DNA of 9,793 bases from Acidobacteriota bacterium (GTDB lineage: Bacteria; Acidobacteriota; Terriglobia; Terriglobales; Acidobacteriaceae), in assembly GCA_021781255.1 (NCBI GenBank), contig JAJXXG010000897.1, positions 1 through 9,793 of the forward strand. The letters run 5' to 3'. The notes below the pieces were generated by a model. The model saw only the letters and a program-made list of their open reading frames with translations, did not search any database and had not been told where the DNA came from. This document shows positions 1 to 6,094 of this stretch, one piece after another; position 1 is the first letter of the stretch; every line of letters begins with the position of its first letter. A program made the translations under genes and the position numbers.

Positions 1-698
1 TGGCAGGCACCACCGATACGCCTGTAGACGCGCCCAGCCTTGAGCCCCGCCCGCTGGAAGAAGAAATTGAGTTCATCCTGGAAACAGCAGGCCGCTACCT
101 CAGCCGCCCGCCCAGCCGCGCAGACGTGCTGGCCGTCTACGTGGGCCTGCGCCCGCTCGTCAAAGGCGACGGAAAAACATCAGCACTCTCGCGCGATCAT
201 GTCATCCACGTGGACACGTCGGGCCTGCTGACTATTACCGGCGGCAAGTGGACCACGTATCGCCACATGGCCGAGGATTGCGTGGACCACGCCATCACGC
301 TGGGCCGCCTGCGCGACGAGCCCTGCACCACGAAGAATTTGCGCATCCACGGCTACCTGCGCGACTCGGAGGCACTGGGCAGCCTGGAGGTCTATGGCTC
401 TGATGCAGACGCGATTCGCACGCTGGCGCAAAGCCCGGCGCTGGCCGCGCGGTTGCACCCTGATTTGCCGTACATTGCGGCGGAAGTGGTGTGGGCCGCG
501 CGGGCGGAGATGGCCCGCACTGTCGAAGACGTGCTGGCTCGCCACACACGCGCGCTCTTCCTCAACGCCAACGCTGCCATCGCCATGGCCGAGCCCGTGG
601 CGCAACTGCTGGCTTCAGAACTGGGCCGCGACGAGTCCTGGATCGCCGCGCAAGTCAAGGAGTTCCTCGCACTGGCGGAGCAGTATAGGGTGGTATAG
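1..698 (+). CDS. glpD: Glycerol-3-phosphate dehydrogenase, C-terminal part (5' truncated)
   Basis: FAD-dependent aerobic glycerol-3-phosphate dehydrogenase. It oxidises sn-glycerol 3-phosphate to dihydroxyacetone phosphate and passes electrons to the membrane quinone pool. The reading frame is open from base 3 and gives 231 residues before a TAG stop; the FAD-binding N-terminal half lies outside the window. Visible family marks are GTTDTP at the very start, VYVGLRPLV about 45 residues on, and the strongly conserved ITGGKWTTYRHMAEDCVD near residues 78-95. The remainder is the helical C-terminal domain, rich in Ala and Arg, ending LALAEQYRVV. The length of this C-terminal part is ordinary for the family, and no frameshift is seen. 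The next gene on this strand starts 31 bases downstream with its own strong ribosome binding site, so the two may share a transcript. The identification is by recognised motifs. Confidence 0.95.
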   Translation, partial: AGTTDTPVDAPSLEPRPLEEEIEFILETAGRYLSRPPSRADVLAVYVGLRPLVKGDGKTSALSRDHVIHVDTSGLLTITGGKWTTYRHMAEDCVDHAITLGRLRDEPCTTKNLRIHGYLRDSEALGSLEVYGSDADAIRTLAQSPALAARLHPDLPYIAAEVVWAARAEMARTVEDVLARHTRALFLNANAAIAMAEPVAQLLASELGRDESWIAAQVKEFLALAEQYRVV

Positions 699-729
699 AG
701 AGACATCCGTCAACATCAGGAGGTCACAC

Positions 730-990
730 ATGGCTATGCTTTGCATTCATGTTGATGAGTACTTGAAAGATGTCAAGCCGCGCACCAGGCGCTGCGAGCA
801 GTGCGTGAAAAAGGGTGACTCGTGGCTGCACCTGCGCATGTGCCTGGAGTGCGGGCACGTGGGCTGTTGTGACTCGTCGAAGAACCAGCACGCGCTAGCC
901 CACTTTCACGCAACAGAGCACCCTCTGATTCAGTCGATCGAACGCGGCGAAAACTGGCGCTGGTGCTACATCGATGAGGTGTTCTTCTAG
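730..990 (+). CDS. Small UBP-type zinc-finger protein
   Basis: An 86-residue protein that is almost entirely one ZnF-UBP domain. Probable zinc ligands are the CxxC pair C22/C25, the CxxC pair C38/C41, C46 or C47, and histidines H54, H58/H60 and H64. The C-terminal WRWCYIDEVFF strand is also typical of the fold. In eukaryotes this domain binds the free C-terminus of ubiquitin. Single-domain bacterial versions exist, but I know of no established role for them. The start at 730 is chosen because AGGAGG at 718-723 lies six bases upstream. The same frame is open much further upstream, but there it overlaps glpD in another phase and makes no sense as protein. The gene follows glpD closely and ends two bases from the convergent S1 gene. 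The domain call is firm; the function is unknown. Confidence 0.9.
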   Translation: MAMLCIHVDEYLKDVKPRTRRCEQCVKKGDSWLHLRMCLECGHVGCCDSSKNQHALAHFHATEHPLIQSIERGENWRWCYIDEVFF

Positions 991-992
991 CC

Positions 993-2702
993 TTACGCCG
1001 GCTCAACCGCAATCTGTTTTGTTCCCGCATCGAGCTTCACGATCCTGAAGCTGCGAATCTGGCCGGCGCTCAGGGGCTCGGGCTTGCTTTCTGCGGCCGG
1101 CGCATTGCCATGCCAGCGAGCCTTCAACATTGACGACAGCGAAGACAGGTCAGCCCTGGCTTCAGTCTTTGCTTCGGGAGCGGCAGCAGCGCTTGAGCCA
1201 ACGCGGCAGGTGCAGCGGATGCCCTCGCCCAACTCCACGGTGGCACGGCCCGCAGATTCTTCCACCACGCGGCCTGAGACCACATCGCCCGCCTTGTGCT
1301 CGGCGATGTACTCGTCGATGCTCGTCGGGACAAGCTGCTTCATGCTGAGCTTGATTTGCCGCTTTTCCGTGTCGATGGCAAGCACCTGCGCCTTCACCAC
1401 TTCGCCCGCGCGCAACGCATCCGATGGATGATTGATGCGCTTGTCGGCGCTGATTTCGCTCACGTGAACCAGCCCCTCAACGCCCTCGGCCAACTGCACA
1501 AACGCGCCGAACTTCATCAGCTTCGTCACCGGCCCCTCGATCTGCGTGCCAACGGGAAATTTCTGCCGAATCTCTGACCACGGATCGCTGAGCGTCTGCT
1601 TGAGACCAAGCGAGATGCGGCGCTCCTCGGGCTTGATGCCGAGAATCACGGCGTCCACGGTGTCGCCGGGCTTGAGCACGTCGCTGGGGTGGCGCACCTT
1701 TTTGCCCCACGACATTTCTGAAATATGAATCAGCCCCTCGACGCCCGCCTCAATTTCAACGAACGCGCCGAAATCGGTGATGCGCGTGACGGTGCCCGTG
1801 ACGCGTTGGCCCGGTTGAAACCTCTCTGCCGCAGCCACCCACGGCTCAGCCTGCAACTGCTTGAGGCCGAGCGAAATCTTTTTCGTCTCCGGGTCGATCT
1901 TGAGAATGCGAACCTTAATCTCCTGGCCCACGCTGAGCACGTCTTCCGGCTTGTTCACGCGGCCCCAGGCCATGTCGCTCACATGCAGCAGCCCATCCAC
2001 GCCGCCGAGGTCAATAAACGCACCATAGGGAACGAGGCTGCGAACCGTGCCCGAGAGCGTGTCGCCTTCCTTCATCGCGGCGCGGCGGCCTTCCACCAGT
2101 CCGCGGGCCTGCTCCTCCAGAACCACGCGGCGGTCCACCACCACGTCTTCATCCGTCACGTCGAGCTTGGTGATGCGGCAGGTAATCTCAGTGCCCACCA
2201 GCTTTTCCAACTCGGCGGCATCGCGTGTTCCGCTGCGCGATGCGGGCATAAACGCGCGCACGCCGACATCCACGCTCACGCCGCCCTTGACCACGGCGGT
2301 GACGGTGCCCACCACGGCCAACTTCTCGGCAAAGGCCGCTTCCAGCGCTGACCAGTCGCGCGGCTGCGCCACCTTGAACCGCGAAAGCTCGTAGTAGCCT
2401 TCCTCGTTGCGGCCTTTCACGGAAACGGGAAATGTGTCGCCCGGCTTTACGCTCTCGGCATTGCGCTCGAAGGCTGTGCGTGGCAGCACGCCTTCGGTCT
2501 TATAGCCGATATCCAGAAACACCTGCTCAGCATTGAGGGAGACAACCGTGCCCTCCAACTGCTTTGCGCCGCTCGCGGGCTTGTGCGTGTGGCTGCGCTC
2601 GAACTCCTTCAGCAGTGCGCCAAAGTCCTCCGCGGGCTCTGCGTTGGTTTCCGGGATGTTTTCAGGCGTGGGCTGCGATTCTGGAGCGATCTCGTTGGTC
2701 AT
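993..2702 (-). CDS. rpsA: Ribosomal protein S1 homologue with six S1 repeats
   Basis: RNA-binding protein of the small-subunit S1 family, which helps load mRNA on the 30S subunit. With the preferred start it has 569 residues. S1 repeats lie at about 46-110, 127-197, 211-282, 298-369 and 383-455. A degenerate sixth begins near 470 and is split by an Ala/Glu/Ser-rich stretch (about 502-545) before its last strands at 546-568. Repeats 3-5 are the most canonical (YGAFIDLGGVDGLLHVSDM, FGAFVEIEAGVEGLIHISEM, FGAFVQLAEGVEGLVHVSEI). The first ~40 residues are acidic and probably disordered. The start at 2702 (MTNEIAPE) has GGAAG upstream; an in-frame ATG at 2726 would add eight basic residues but lacks a ribosome binding site. 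A hairpin abuts the chosen start. The usual neighbour cmk is not seen, so a paralogue of the housekeeping S1 cannot be excluded. The gene ends two bases from the convergent zinc-finger gene. Confidence 0.9.
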   Translation of the reverse strand: MTNEIAPESQPTPENIPETNAEPAEDFGALLKEFERSHTHKPASGAKQLEGTVVSLNAEQVFLDIGYKTEGVLPRTAFERNAESVKPGDTFPVSVKGRNEEGYYELSRFKVAQPRDWSALEAAFAEKLAVVGTVTAVVKGGVSVDVGVRAFMPASRSGTRDAAELEKLVGTEITCRITKLDVTDEDVVVDRRVVLEEQARGLVEGRRAAMKEGDTLSGTVRSLVPYGAFIDLGGVDGLLHVSDMAWGRVNKPEDVLSVGQEIKVRILKIDPETKKISLGLKQLQAEPWVAAAERFQPGQRVTGTVTRITDFGAFVEIEAGVEGLIHISEMSWGKKVRHPSDVLKPGDTVDAVILGIKPEERRISLGLKQTLSDPWSEIRQKFPVGTQIEGPVTKLMKFGAFVQLAEGVEGLVHVSEISADKRINHPSDALRAGEVVKAQVLAIDTEKRQIKLSMKQLVPTSIDEYIAEHKAGDVVSGRVVEESAGRATVELGEGIRCTCRVGSSAAAAPEAKTEARADLSSLSSMLKARWHGNAPAAESKPEPLSAGQIRSFRIVKLDAGTKQIAVEPA

Positions 2703-2744
2703 GGCGTGTGTCTTCCATTTTCCCATGATTCAAAGAAACACGCC
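2703..2744 (-). promoter_or_regulatory. Leader hairpin abutting the S1 start codon
   Basis: Read on the minus strand, GGCGTGTTTCTT (2744-2733) and AAGACACACGCC (2714-2703) pair at 11 of 12 positions, with one T/C mismatch and an 18-base loop. The 3' arm ends at the base before the preferred ATG at 2702, and it takes in the AAG of the presumed GGAAG ribosome binding site. A folded leader would therefore block translation initiation. E. coli S1 represses its own mRNA through structured leader elements, so an autoregulatory role is plausible here, but it is inferred from position only. The hairpin has no U-run, so it is unlikely to be a terminator. Confidence 0.5.
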
Positions 2745-2761
2745 CGCAGCCGTTTCACACT

Positions 2762-4522
2762 CTACGGAAACTCCGTCACCCGCGGCGTCGTGCGCGGCGT
2801 GATTGACGTGGGCCCGCCCTGGTCGTCGATCACGTTGGAAATTTCGCCTTTATCGTCGAGTGCAATCGTCATCATGTGGTGGAAGCGGATGCCGGGCTTT
2901 CGCGGAACCTCAATCGCGCGGGTCAGCGCCACGTTCGGATGCCGGAAGACCGAGTAAACGCCCAGCCCCCACGCCTCGTGGCTGGTGACCGCATCGGCCA
3001 CCTTGTACGAAGCCCACCCGTTCGTGCCGGGCGCGCTGGTGTAGCTCGCCTGGTCCGGCGGATCGTAGGGAATCTCCGATTGATAGAAGTACGTGCGTCC
3101 CGCGTTTCCGTTCCACAGCACCTGGAACTGCTGATGATGTTCCACAAACAATCCATAGATGGTCACGTGATCTCCGTTGACCACGAGGCCGTTGTCGCTG
3201 GTGTTGCTGGTCCAGCCCACGCCATTGCCGTGATCCGCGCGCCATATCCACGTATGGTCCACAATCGTGTCGCTGCTGTTGATGCGCAGATTCACCTGCG
3301 CGCGGCCCACGCCCGCGCCGCCCACGCGGAAGAAAACATCGTGCAGCACAATGGGATTCTTCGCATGGCGGCCCTTGCTGCCCTGCGGCCCCACTTCCAG
3401 CAGCACCGGCGAGCGCTTCTCGCCAGCGTCGAACAAGACTCCCGCAATCTCGATTCCGTCTGCGTCCGCCGTGGTCATGGCCGCCGTGCCGTGGGAAGGC
3501 CGCAGCGTGGCAAAGCCCAGCCCCATCACCACCGCCCCGGCCCGCGTGACGCGAATCGGCTCCGTCAGGTCATAGATGCCGGGCATCAGCAGCAGATGTT
3601 TACCGCGCGCCAGTTGCGCATTGATGCTGGCCGCCGTGTCCCGGTCTGGCCGTGCAATGTAGAAGCGGCTCAGCGCAATGGACCGGCCCGGCGTCGAGCC
3701 GCCCTGCCATGTGATTCCCGCTGTATCCGTCCGCAATGCAGGCACGCGCACGCTCCAGCGCCCCTTCGCATCCACTTCGAGAAACGGCTTCTCGCGCACC
3801 ACGGGCGTCTTGTCGACCTTCGTGTACGGTGGCCTGGGCCACTCGCCTGCGGGCGGCTGCGGCACGCCCACAAAGACCATGTTCCAGTTTGCGCCCGTCC
3901 AGCTTCCCCACGCGCTGTTGCGCGAGATCCATTGCTGCTGTGTGCCGGAATCCACGTTGCCGTCCACCAGCGTGTCCGCCATCCATCCGCCGCTGGCCCA
4001 GCCGTGCTGCTGGTGCAGCACCATGTTGCCGCGTACGTGCATGCGCCGGAACGGCACAGCCTGCGACACCGCCCACTGCATTGTGCCGCCGGTTGGTGTT
4101 ACGGAAAGGCCCTCGGCACCGCGCCAGAAGGTGCAGGTAGCGTTGTTGTGGGGCAGGCTCGCATCGGAATGTACATTGCCCGTGACGTGAACCGCATCCG
4201 GCGTCGCGCCCAGCCCCAGCACCTGCGTGTAGAAGCCCACCGGCACATCCAGGTGATACTCACCCGGCAGGAACAGCAGAGCATACCGCCCGCTGCCAAA
4301 CTCGCTGTGTTGCTGCTCGCGATACACACGGTCAATCTGCGCCTGCATGGCGACCTGCGGCATCGCGGGATCAAACACCAACACGTTGGGGCCAAAGTCC
4401 GGTTTCGCGGTTGCCCTGGGCTCAGCAGCTGCTGTCGCAACCACGGTTAAAACTGCCGCGAGCCCCAGCAGCCGTTTTGCAGCCACGTATAAAGTTCTGA
4501 TATTGCTTCGCTTGCTTTGCAT
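2762..4522 (-). CDS. Secreted right-handed beta-helix protein, pectate-lyase-like family
   Basis: An exported 586-residue protein. Its signal peptide has a basic N-terminus (MQSKRSNIR), a hydrophobic stretch at 18-30 and probable cleavage after A33 (TAAA|EP). The mature part resembles a family of bacterial secreted proteins often labelled 'coagulation factor 5/8 type domain' or pectate-lyase-like. Conserved-looking blocks are VLVFDPAMP (48-56), ALLFLPGEYHLDVPVGFYTQVLGLG (81-105, two parts), QAVPFRRMHVRG (154-165), GWASGGWMADTLVDG (174-188), VVREKPFLEVD (241-251), LLLMPGIYDL (310-319), WRADHGNGVGWTSNT (428-442) and GLFVEHHQQFQVLWNG (457-472). Two MPG/LPG-x-Y motifs head two halves, as in pectate-lyase-3-type helices. 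No separate F5/8 carbohydrate-binding domain is evident. A role on a polysaccharide is inferred; the substrate and catalytic residues are not identifiable by eye. The S1 gene begins 59 bases downstream on the same strand. Confidence 0.78.
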   Translation of the reverse strand: MQSKRSNIRTLYVAAKRLLGLAAVLTVVATAAAEPRATAKPDFGPNVLVFDPAMPQVAMQAQIDRVYREQQHSEFGSGRYALLFLPGEYHLDVPVGFYTQVLGLGATPDAVHVTGNVHSDASLPHNNATCTFWRGAEGLSVTPTGGTMQWAVSQAVPFRRMHVRGNMVLHQQHGWASGGWMADTLVDGNVDSGTQQQWISRNSAWGSWTGANWNMVFVGVPQPPAGEWPRPPYTKVDKTPVVREKPFLEVDAKGRWSVRVPALRTDTAGITWQGGSTPGRSIALSRFYIARPDRDTAASINAQLARGKHLLLMPGIYDLTEPIRVTRAGAVVMGLGFATLRPSHGTAAMTTADADGIEIAGVLFDAGEKRSPVLLEVGPQGSKGRHAKNPIVLHDVFFRVGGAGVGRAQVNLRINSSDTIVDHTWIWRADHGNGVGWTSNTSDNGLVVNGDHVTIYGLFVEHHQQFQVLWNGNAGRTYFYQSEIPYDPPDQASYTSAPGTNGWASYKVADAVTSHEAWGLGVYSVFRHPNVALTRAIEVPRKPGIRFHHMMTIALDDKGEISNVIDDQGGPTSITPRTTPRVTEFP

Positions 4523-4593
4523 CCAAATTTGCCCTGTCCCGCCCGCCGTTGCGGCAGTCCTTTGAGTGCGTTGCTACCCCGGTTCGTATGGTA

Positions 4594-4624
4594 TGCCCTG
4601 GGCAGCGACCCGGCAAAGACCGGG
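4594..4624. promoter_or_regulatory. Two adjacent small palindromes in the divergent intergenic region
   Basis: TGCCCTGGGCA (4594-4604) is a perfect 11-base palindrome centred on T4599. Four bases later come CCCGG (4609-4613) and CCGGG (4620-4624), separated by six bases. They sit between the divergently transcribed beta-helix gene (start 4522) and the 95-residue protein (start 4646). That is where an operator for either gene could lie. No regulator is encoded nearby, and short palindromes of this composition can arise by chance in GC-rich DNA. Confidence 0.3.
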
Positions 4625-4633
4625 CATTTCCGC

Positions 4634-4639
4634 TACGCT
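4634..4639 (+). promoter_or_regulatory. Possible -10 element next to a start codon (leaderless transcript?)
   Basis: TACGCT lies seven to twelve bases before the ATG at 4646. A start there would give a transcript with little or no 5' leader, which would fit the lack of a visible ribosome binding site for the downstream gene. No convincing -35 element is seen at 17 bases. A similar TATGCT precedes the tRNA gene at 4960-4965. Confidence 0.3.
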
Positions 4640-4645
4640 GATGAC

Positions 4646-4933
4646 ATGAATGTGTTTGATGAGAAGCGAACTGAGCTGGAGCGGCACGAGTTCATGATGG
4701 GAGTGGAGCGGGGCAGGCTGGCGGTGGCGCTGGACCTGCTGACCGACTCCCTGATCCTCGTGGGCCAGCACGGCGTCTATTGCACCTCCAGCCGCAACCC
4801 GTCTGTTCCGGCGCTCGACCTGCAAGCCGTCCTCGGCGGCATGGAGGGCGCCAAAGCTCTCATCCAGTCCGTCATGGAGCAGTTGCGCGCCCAGCGCGAG
4901 GCCGCGCACCAGCAAGGCCCCTCCGCGGGCTGA
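4646..4933 (+). CDS. Conserved-looking hypothetical protein, 95 residues
   Basis: I do not recognise this family. The protein begins MNVFDEKRTELERHEF and is predicted mostly helical. It has an acidic, charged N-terminal helix (about 5-24), a more hydrophobic segment VALDLLTDSLILVGQHGVY (27-45), one cysteine at 46, a short Ser/Pro loop (48-56) and a second amphipathic helix (57-87), then a polar tail. It has no signal peptide and no clear membrane helix, so it is probably a small cytoplasmic protein, possibly a helical-hairpin oligomer. The start at 4646 is preferred because the only longer in-frame start (4517) would run across the 5' end of the divergent beta-helix gene. No good ribosome binding site is present. 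A -10-like element immediately upstream could mean a leaderless message. Codon usage matches its neighbours. tRNA-Arg follows 40 bases downstream. Confidence 0.68.
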   Translation: MNVFDEKRTELERHEFMMGVERGRLAVALDLLTDSLILVGQHGVYCTSSRNPSVPALDLQAVLGGMEGAKALIQSVMEQLRAQREAAHQQGPSAG

Positions 4934-4959
4934 AACCGCCGCCCAACTGCGAAATACGG

Positions 4960-4965
4960 TATGCT
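4960..4965 (+). promoter_or_regulatory. Probable -10 element of the tRNA-Arg gene
   Basis: TATGCT ends eight bases before the first base of the mature tRNA, a suitable distance for a short 5' leader. It differs from TATAAT at two positions. No strong -35 box is visible at the standard spacing. Confidence 0.4.
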
Positions 4966-4973
4966 GAAAGAGC

Positions 4974-5050
4974 GCGCCCGTAGCTCAGCTGGATAGAGCG
5001 AACGCCTCCGGAGCGTTAGGTCGGGAGTTCGAATCTCTCCGGGCGCACCA
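4974..5050 (+). tRNA. tRNA-Arg (anticodon CCG), CCA encoded
   Basis: A 77-base cloverleaf with every element visible. The seven-pair acceptor stem is perfect: GCGCCCG (4974-4980) with CGGGCGC (5040-5046). The D arm is GCTC...GAGC. The anticodon stem AACGC/GCGTT is perfect, and its loop CTCCGGA places CCG at 5008-5010. The T arm has loop TTCGAAT closed by GGGAG/CTCTC with one G-T pair. Discriminator A5047 is followed by encoded CCA (5048-5050). It decodes CGG arginine codons, which are common in GC-rich genomes. No clear terminator hairpin is seen directly after it. Confidence 0.97.
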
Positions 5051-5197
5051 TCTTCTCTGCAAGCGTTCACCGGCGGCGTTGCAAGCATCCGGCCTGCACC
5101 GCAAATCGGCCCAGATAGATGTGCCGCCCGCTCGCAGGCTCTACACCCAGCTCAAGCCCTGTTTCGCCAGCAAGCGCGCGGGGCTCGTAAGGAGTTC

Positions 5198-6007
5198 ATG
5201 CACCTCAACTTCGCCTTCACACCGGTCCAGATTCTGTGGACGCTGACCTTTGCGGCGCATCTCGTCCTGCTCGTGGTTTTGCTCGGCCGCGACCGCGCCC
5301 GCCGTTTCCCCTGGTTCACGGCCGGCATCGCTCTGGCGGCCCTCCGCCTCATTTCCAGCCGCCTGCTCTACGGCCGCCTGCCCCAGCTCACCATGAGCGA
5401 AATCTTCATTGTGCTGGCCGACATTTCCTCCGTCGTGGCCCTGCTGGTGGTGGGAGAGCTGGCCCGCCGCGCCTTTGTCAACGTGCAGCGCCGCACGCTT
5501 GTCATCTGGGCTGTTGCGCTCATGGCGCTCGGCGGCATCGTGATCGGCTTCTGGGGTGCGTGGCCCGCCTGGAAGACCCTCACCGCCGGCTCCCTGCTCT
5601 CCAACCTGCAGTTGCTGCAACTCATCGCGCAGAAGATCGGGCTGCTGGTCGACGTGCTCTCCATCGCCCTGGGCCTGCTCGTGCTCCTCTTTGGCCGCCG
5701 CTATGGGGCGGGATGGCGCAGTCACGCACAGCAGCTCATCATCGGGCTCTCCACCGCGTCGCTCGGTCAGATTGCCGTGCAGGCAACCTGGGAAATCATC
5801 GCCAAATCCGCCGTTCCCCACTCCATGGCGGAATATGAGCGCATCCTCGGTCTGCGGGAGAGGCTCCTCAACGGCAACAACGCCGTCTACCTCGTCGTGC
5901 TCGTCTGGTGGATCGTTTGCCTGTGGATCAACGAGCCTGGCGGCAGGCAGCAAGCCGAGGCAACCTCAGCAGGCGAGTTGCCGAAGAACGCACAGGAGCA
6001 GGGCTGA
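5198..6007 (+). CDS. Seven-helix integral membrane protein of unknown function
   Basis: A 269-residue, very hydrophobic protein. Seven likely membrane helices lie at about 10-30, 39-57, 68-88, 100-120, 147-166, 178-200 and 227-245, followed by a polar ~24-residue C-terminal tail. Basic clusters after helix 1 (RDRARR) and between helices 3 and 4 (RR...QRR) suggest those loops face the cytoplasm, which would put the N-terminus outside and the C-terminus inside. I see no catalytic, haem-binding or transporter signature and do not assign a family. The pattern resembles unassigned membrane proteins of other soil bacteria, but that is an impression only. The start is well supported: TAAGGAG at 5188-5194 lies three bases before the ATG. 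The gene is about 150 bases downstream of tRNA-Arg and ends before a hairpin terminator shared with the convergent nuclease gene. Confidence 0.82.
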   Translation: MHLNFAFTPVQILWTLTFAAHLVLLVVLLGRDRARRFPWFTAGIALAALRLISSRLLYGRLPQLTMSEIFIVLADISSVVALLVVGELARRAFVNVQRRTLVIWAVALMALGGIVIGFWGAWPAWKTLTAGSLLSNLQLLQLIAQKIGLLVDVLSIALGLLVLLFGRRYGAGWRSHAQQLIIGLSTASLGQIAVQATWEIIAKSAVPHSMAEYERILGLRERLLNGNNAVYLVVLVWWIVCLWINEPGGRQQAEATSAGELPKNAQEQG

Positions 6008-6039
6008 CAGCCCTTCTCAAATCAACCGGCCTGCATCGC

Positions 6040-6066
6040 GCGGGAATGGATTCACTCCATCCCCGC
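6040..6066 (+). terminator. Hairpin terminator between convergent genes
   Basis: GCGGGAATGGA (6040-6050) pairs with TCCATCCCCGC (6056-6066) at 10 of 11 positions around a five-base loop, TTCAC. On the plus strand TCTTGCTT follows, an imperfect T-rich tail. It lies 32 bases after the membrane-protein stop and 28 bases before the nuclease stop on the other strand. It could work in both directions, but the minus side lacks a T tract. Confidence 0.6.
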
Positions 6067-6094
6067 TCTTGCTTGCGGGCATCGCCGACAAGGC

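Noticed and set aside
1725..2351. Plus-strand open frame of 208 codons opposite the S1 gene
   Set aside because: It is antisense to well-defined S1 repeats, and its regular composition reflects the repeated codons of the S1 gene.
2703..2726. Extended S1 start at 2726 (MGKWKTHA...)
   Set aside because: No ribosome binding site precedes it, and the eight added residues look unlike an S1 N-terminus. It is kept only as an alternative.
2876..4450. Plus-strand open frame of 524 codons lying inside the beta-helix gene region
   Set aside because: It is antisense to a clearly recognisable secreted protein, rich in Arg, His and Ala as expected from the complement of GC-rich codons, and has no ribosome binding site or recognisable motif.
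4777..5088. Minus-strand frame containing GEIRTPDLTLRRRSLYPAEL
   Set aside because: This is the well-known spurious peptide produced by translating the complement of a tRNA gene; it lies over tRNA-Arg.
5051..5197. Possible terminator or small gene between tRNA-Arg and the membrane protein
   Set aside because: Only a direct repeat of TGCAAGC (5058-5064 and 5080-5086) and a five-pair imperfect stem are visible; neither is convincing.
5141..5953. Minus-strand frame of 270 codons opposite the membrane protein
   Set aside because: It is Asp/Glu/Gln/His-rich as expected from the complement of hydrophobic codons. The plus-strand frame has clear helices and a strong ribosome binding site.
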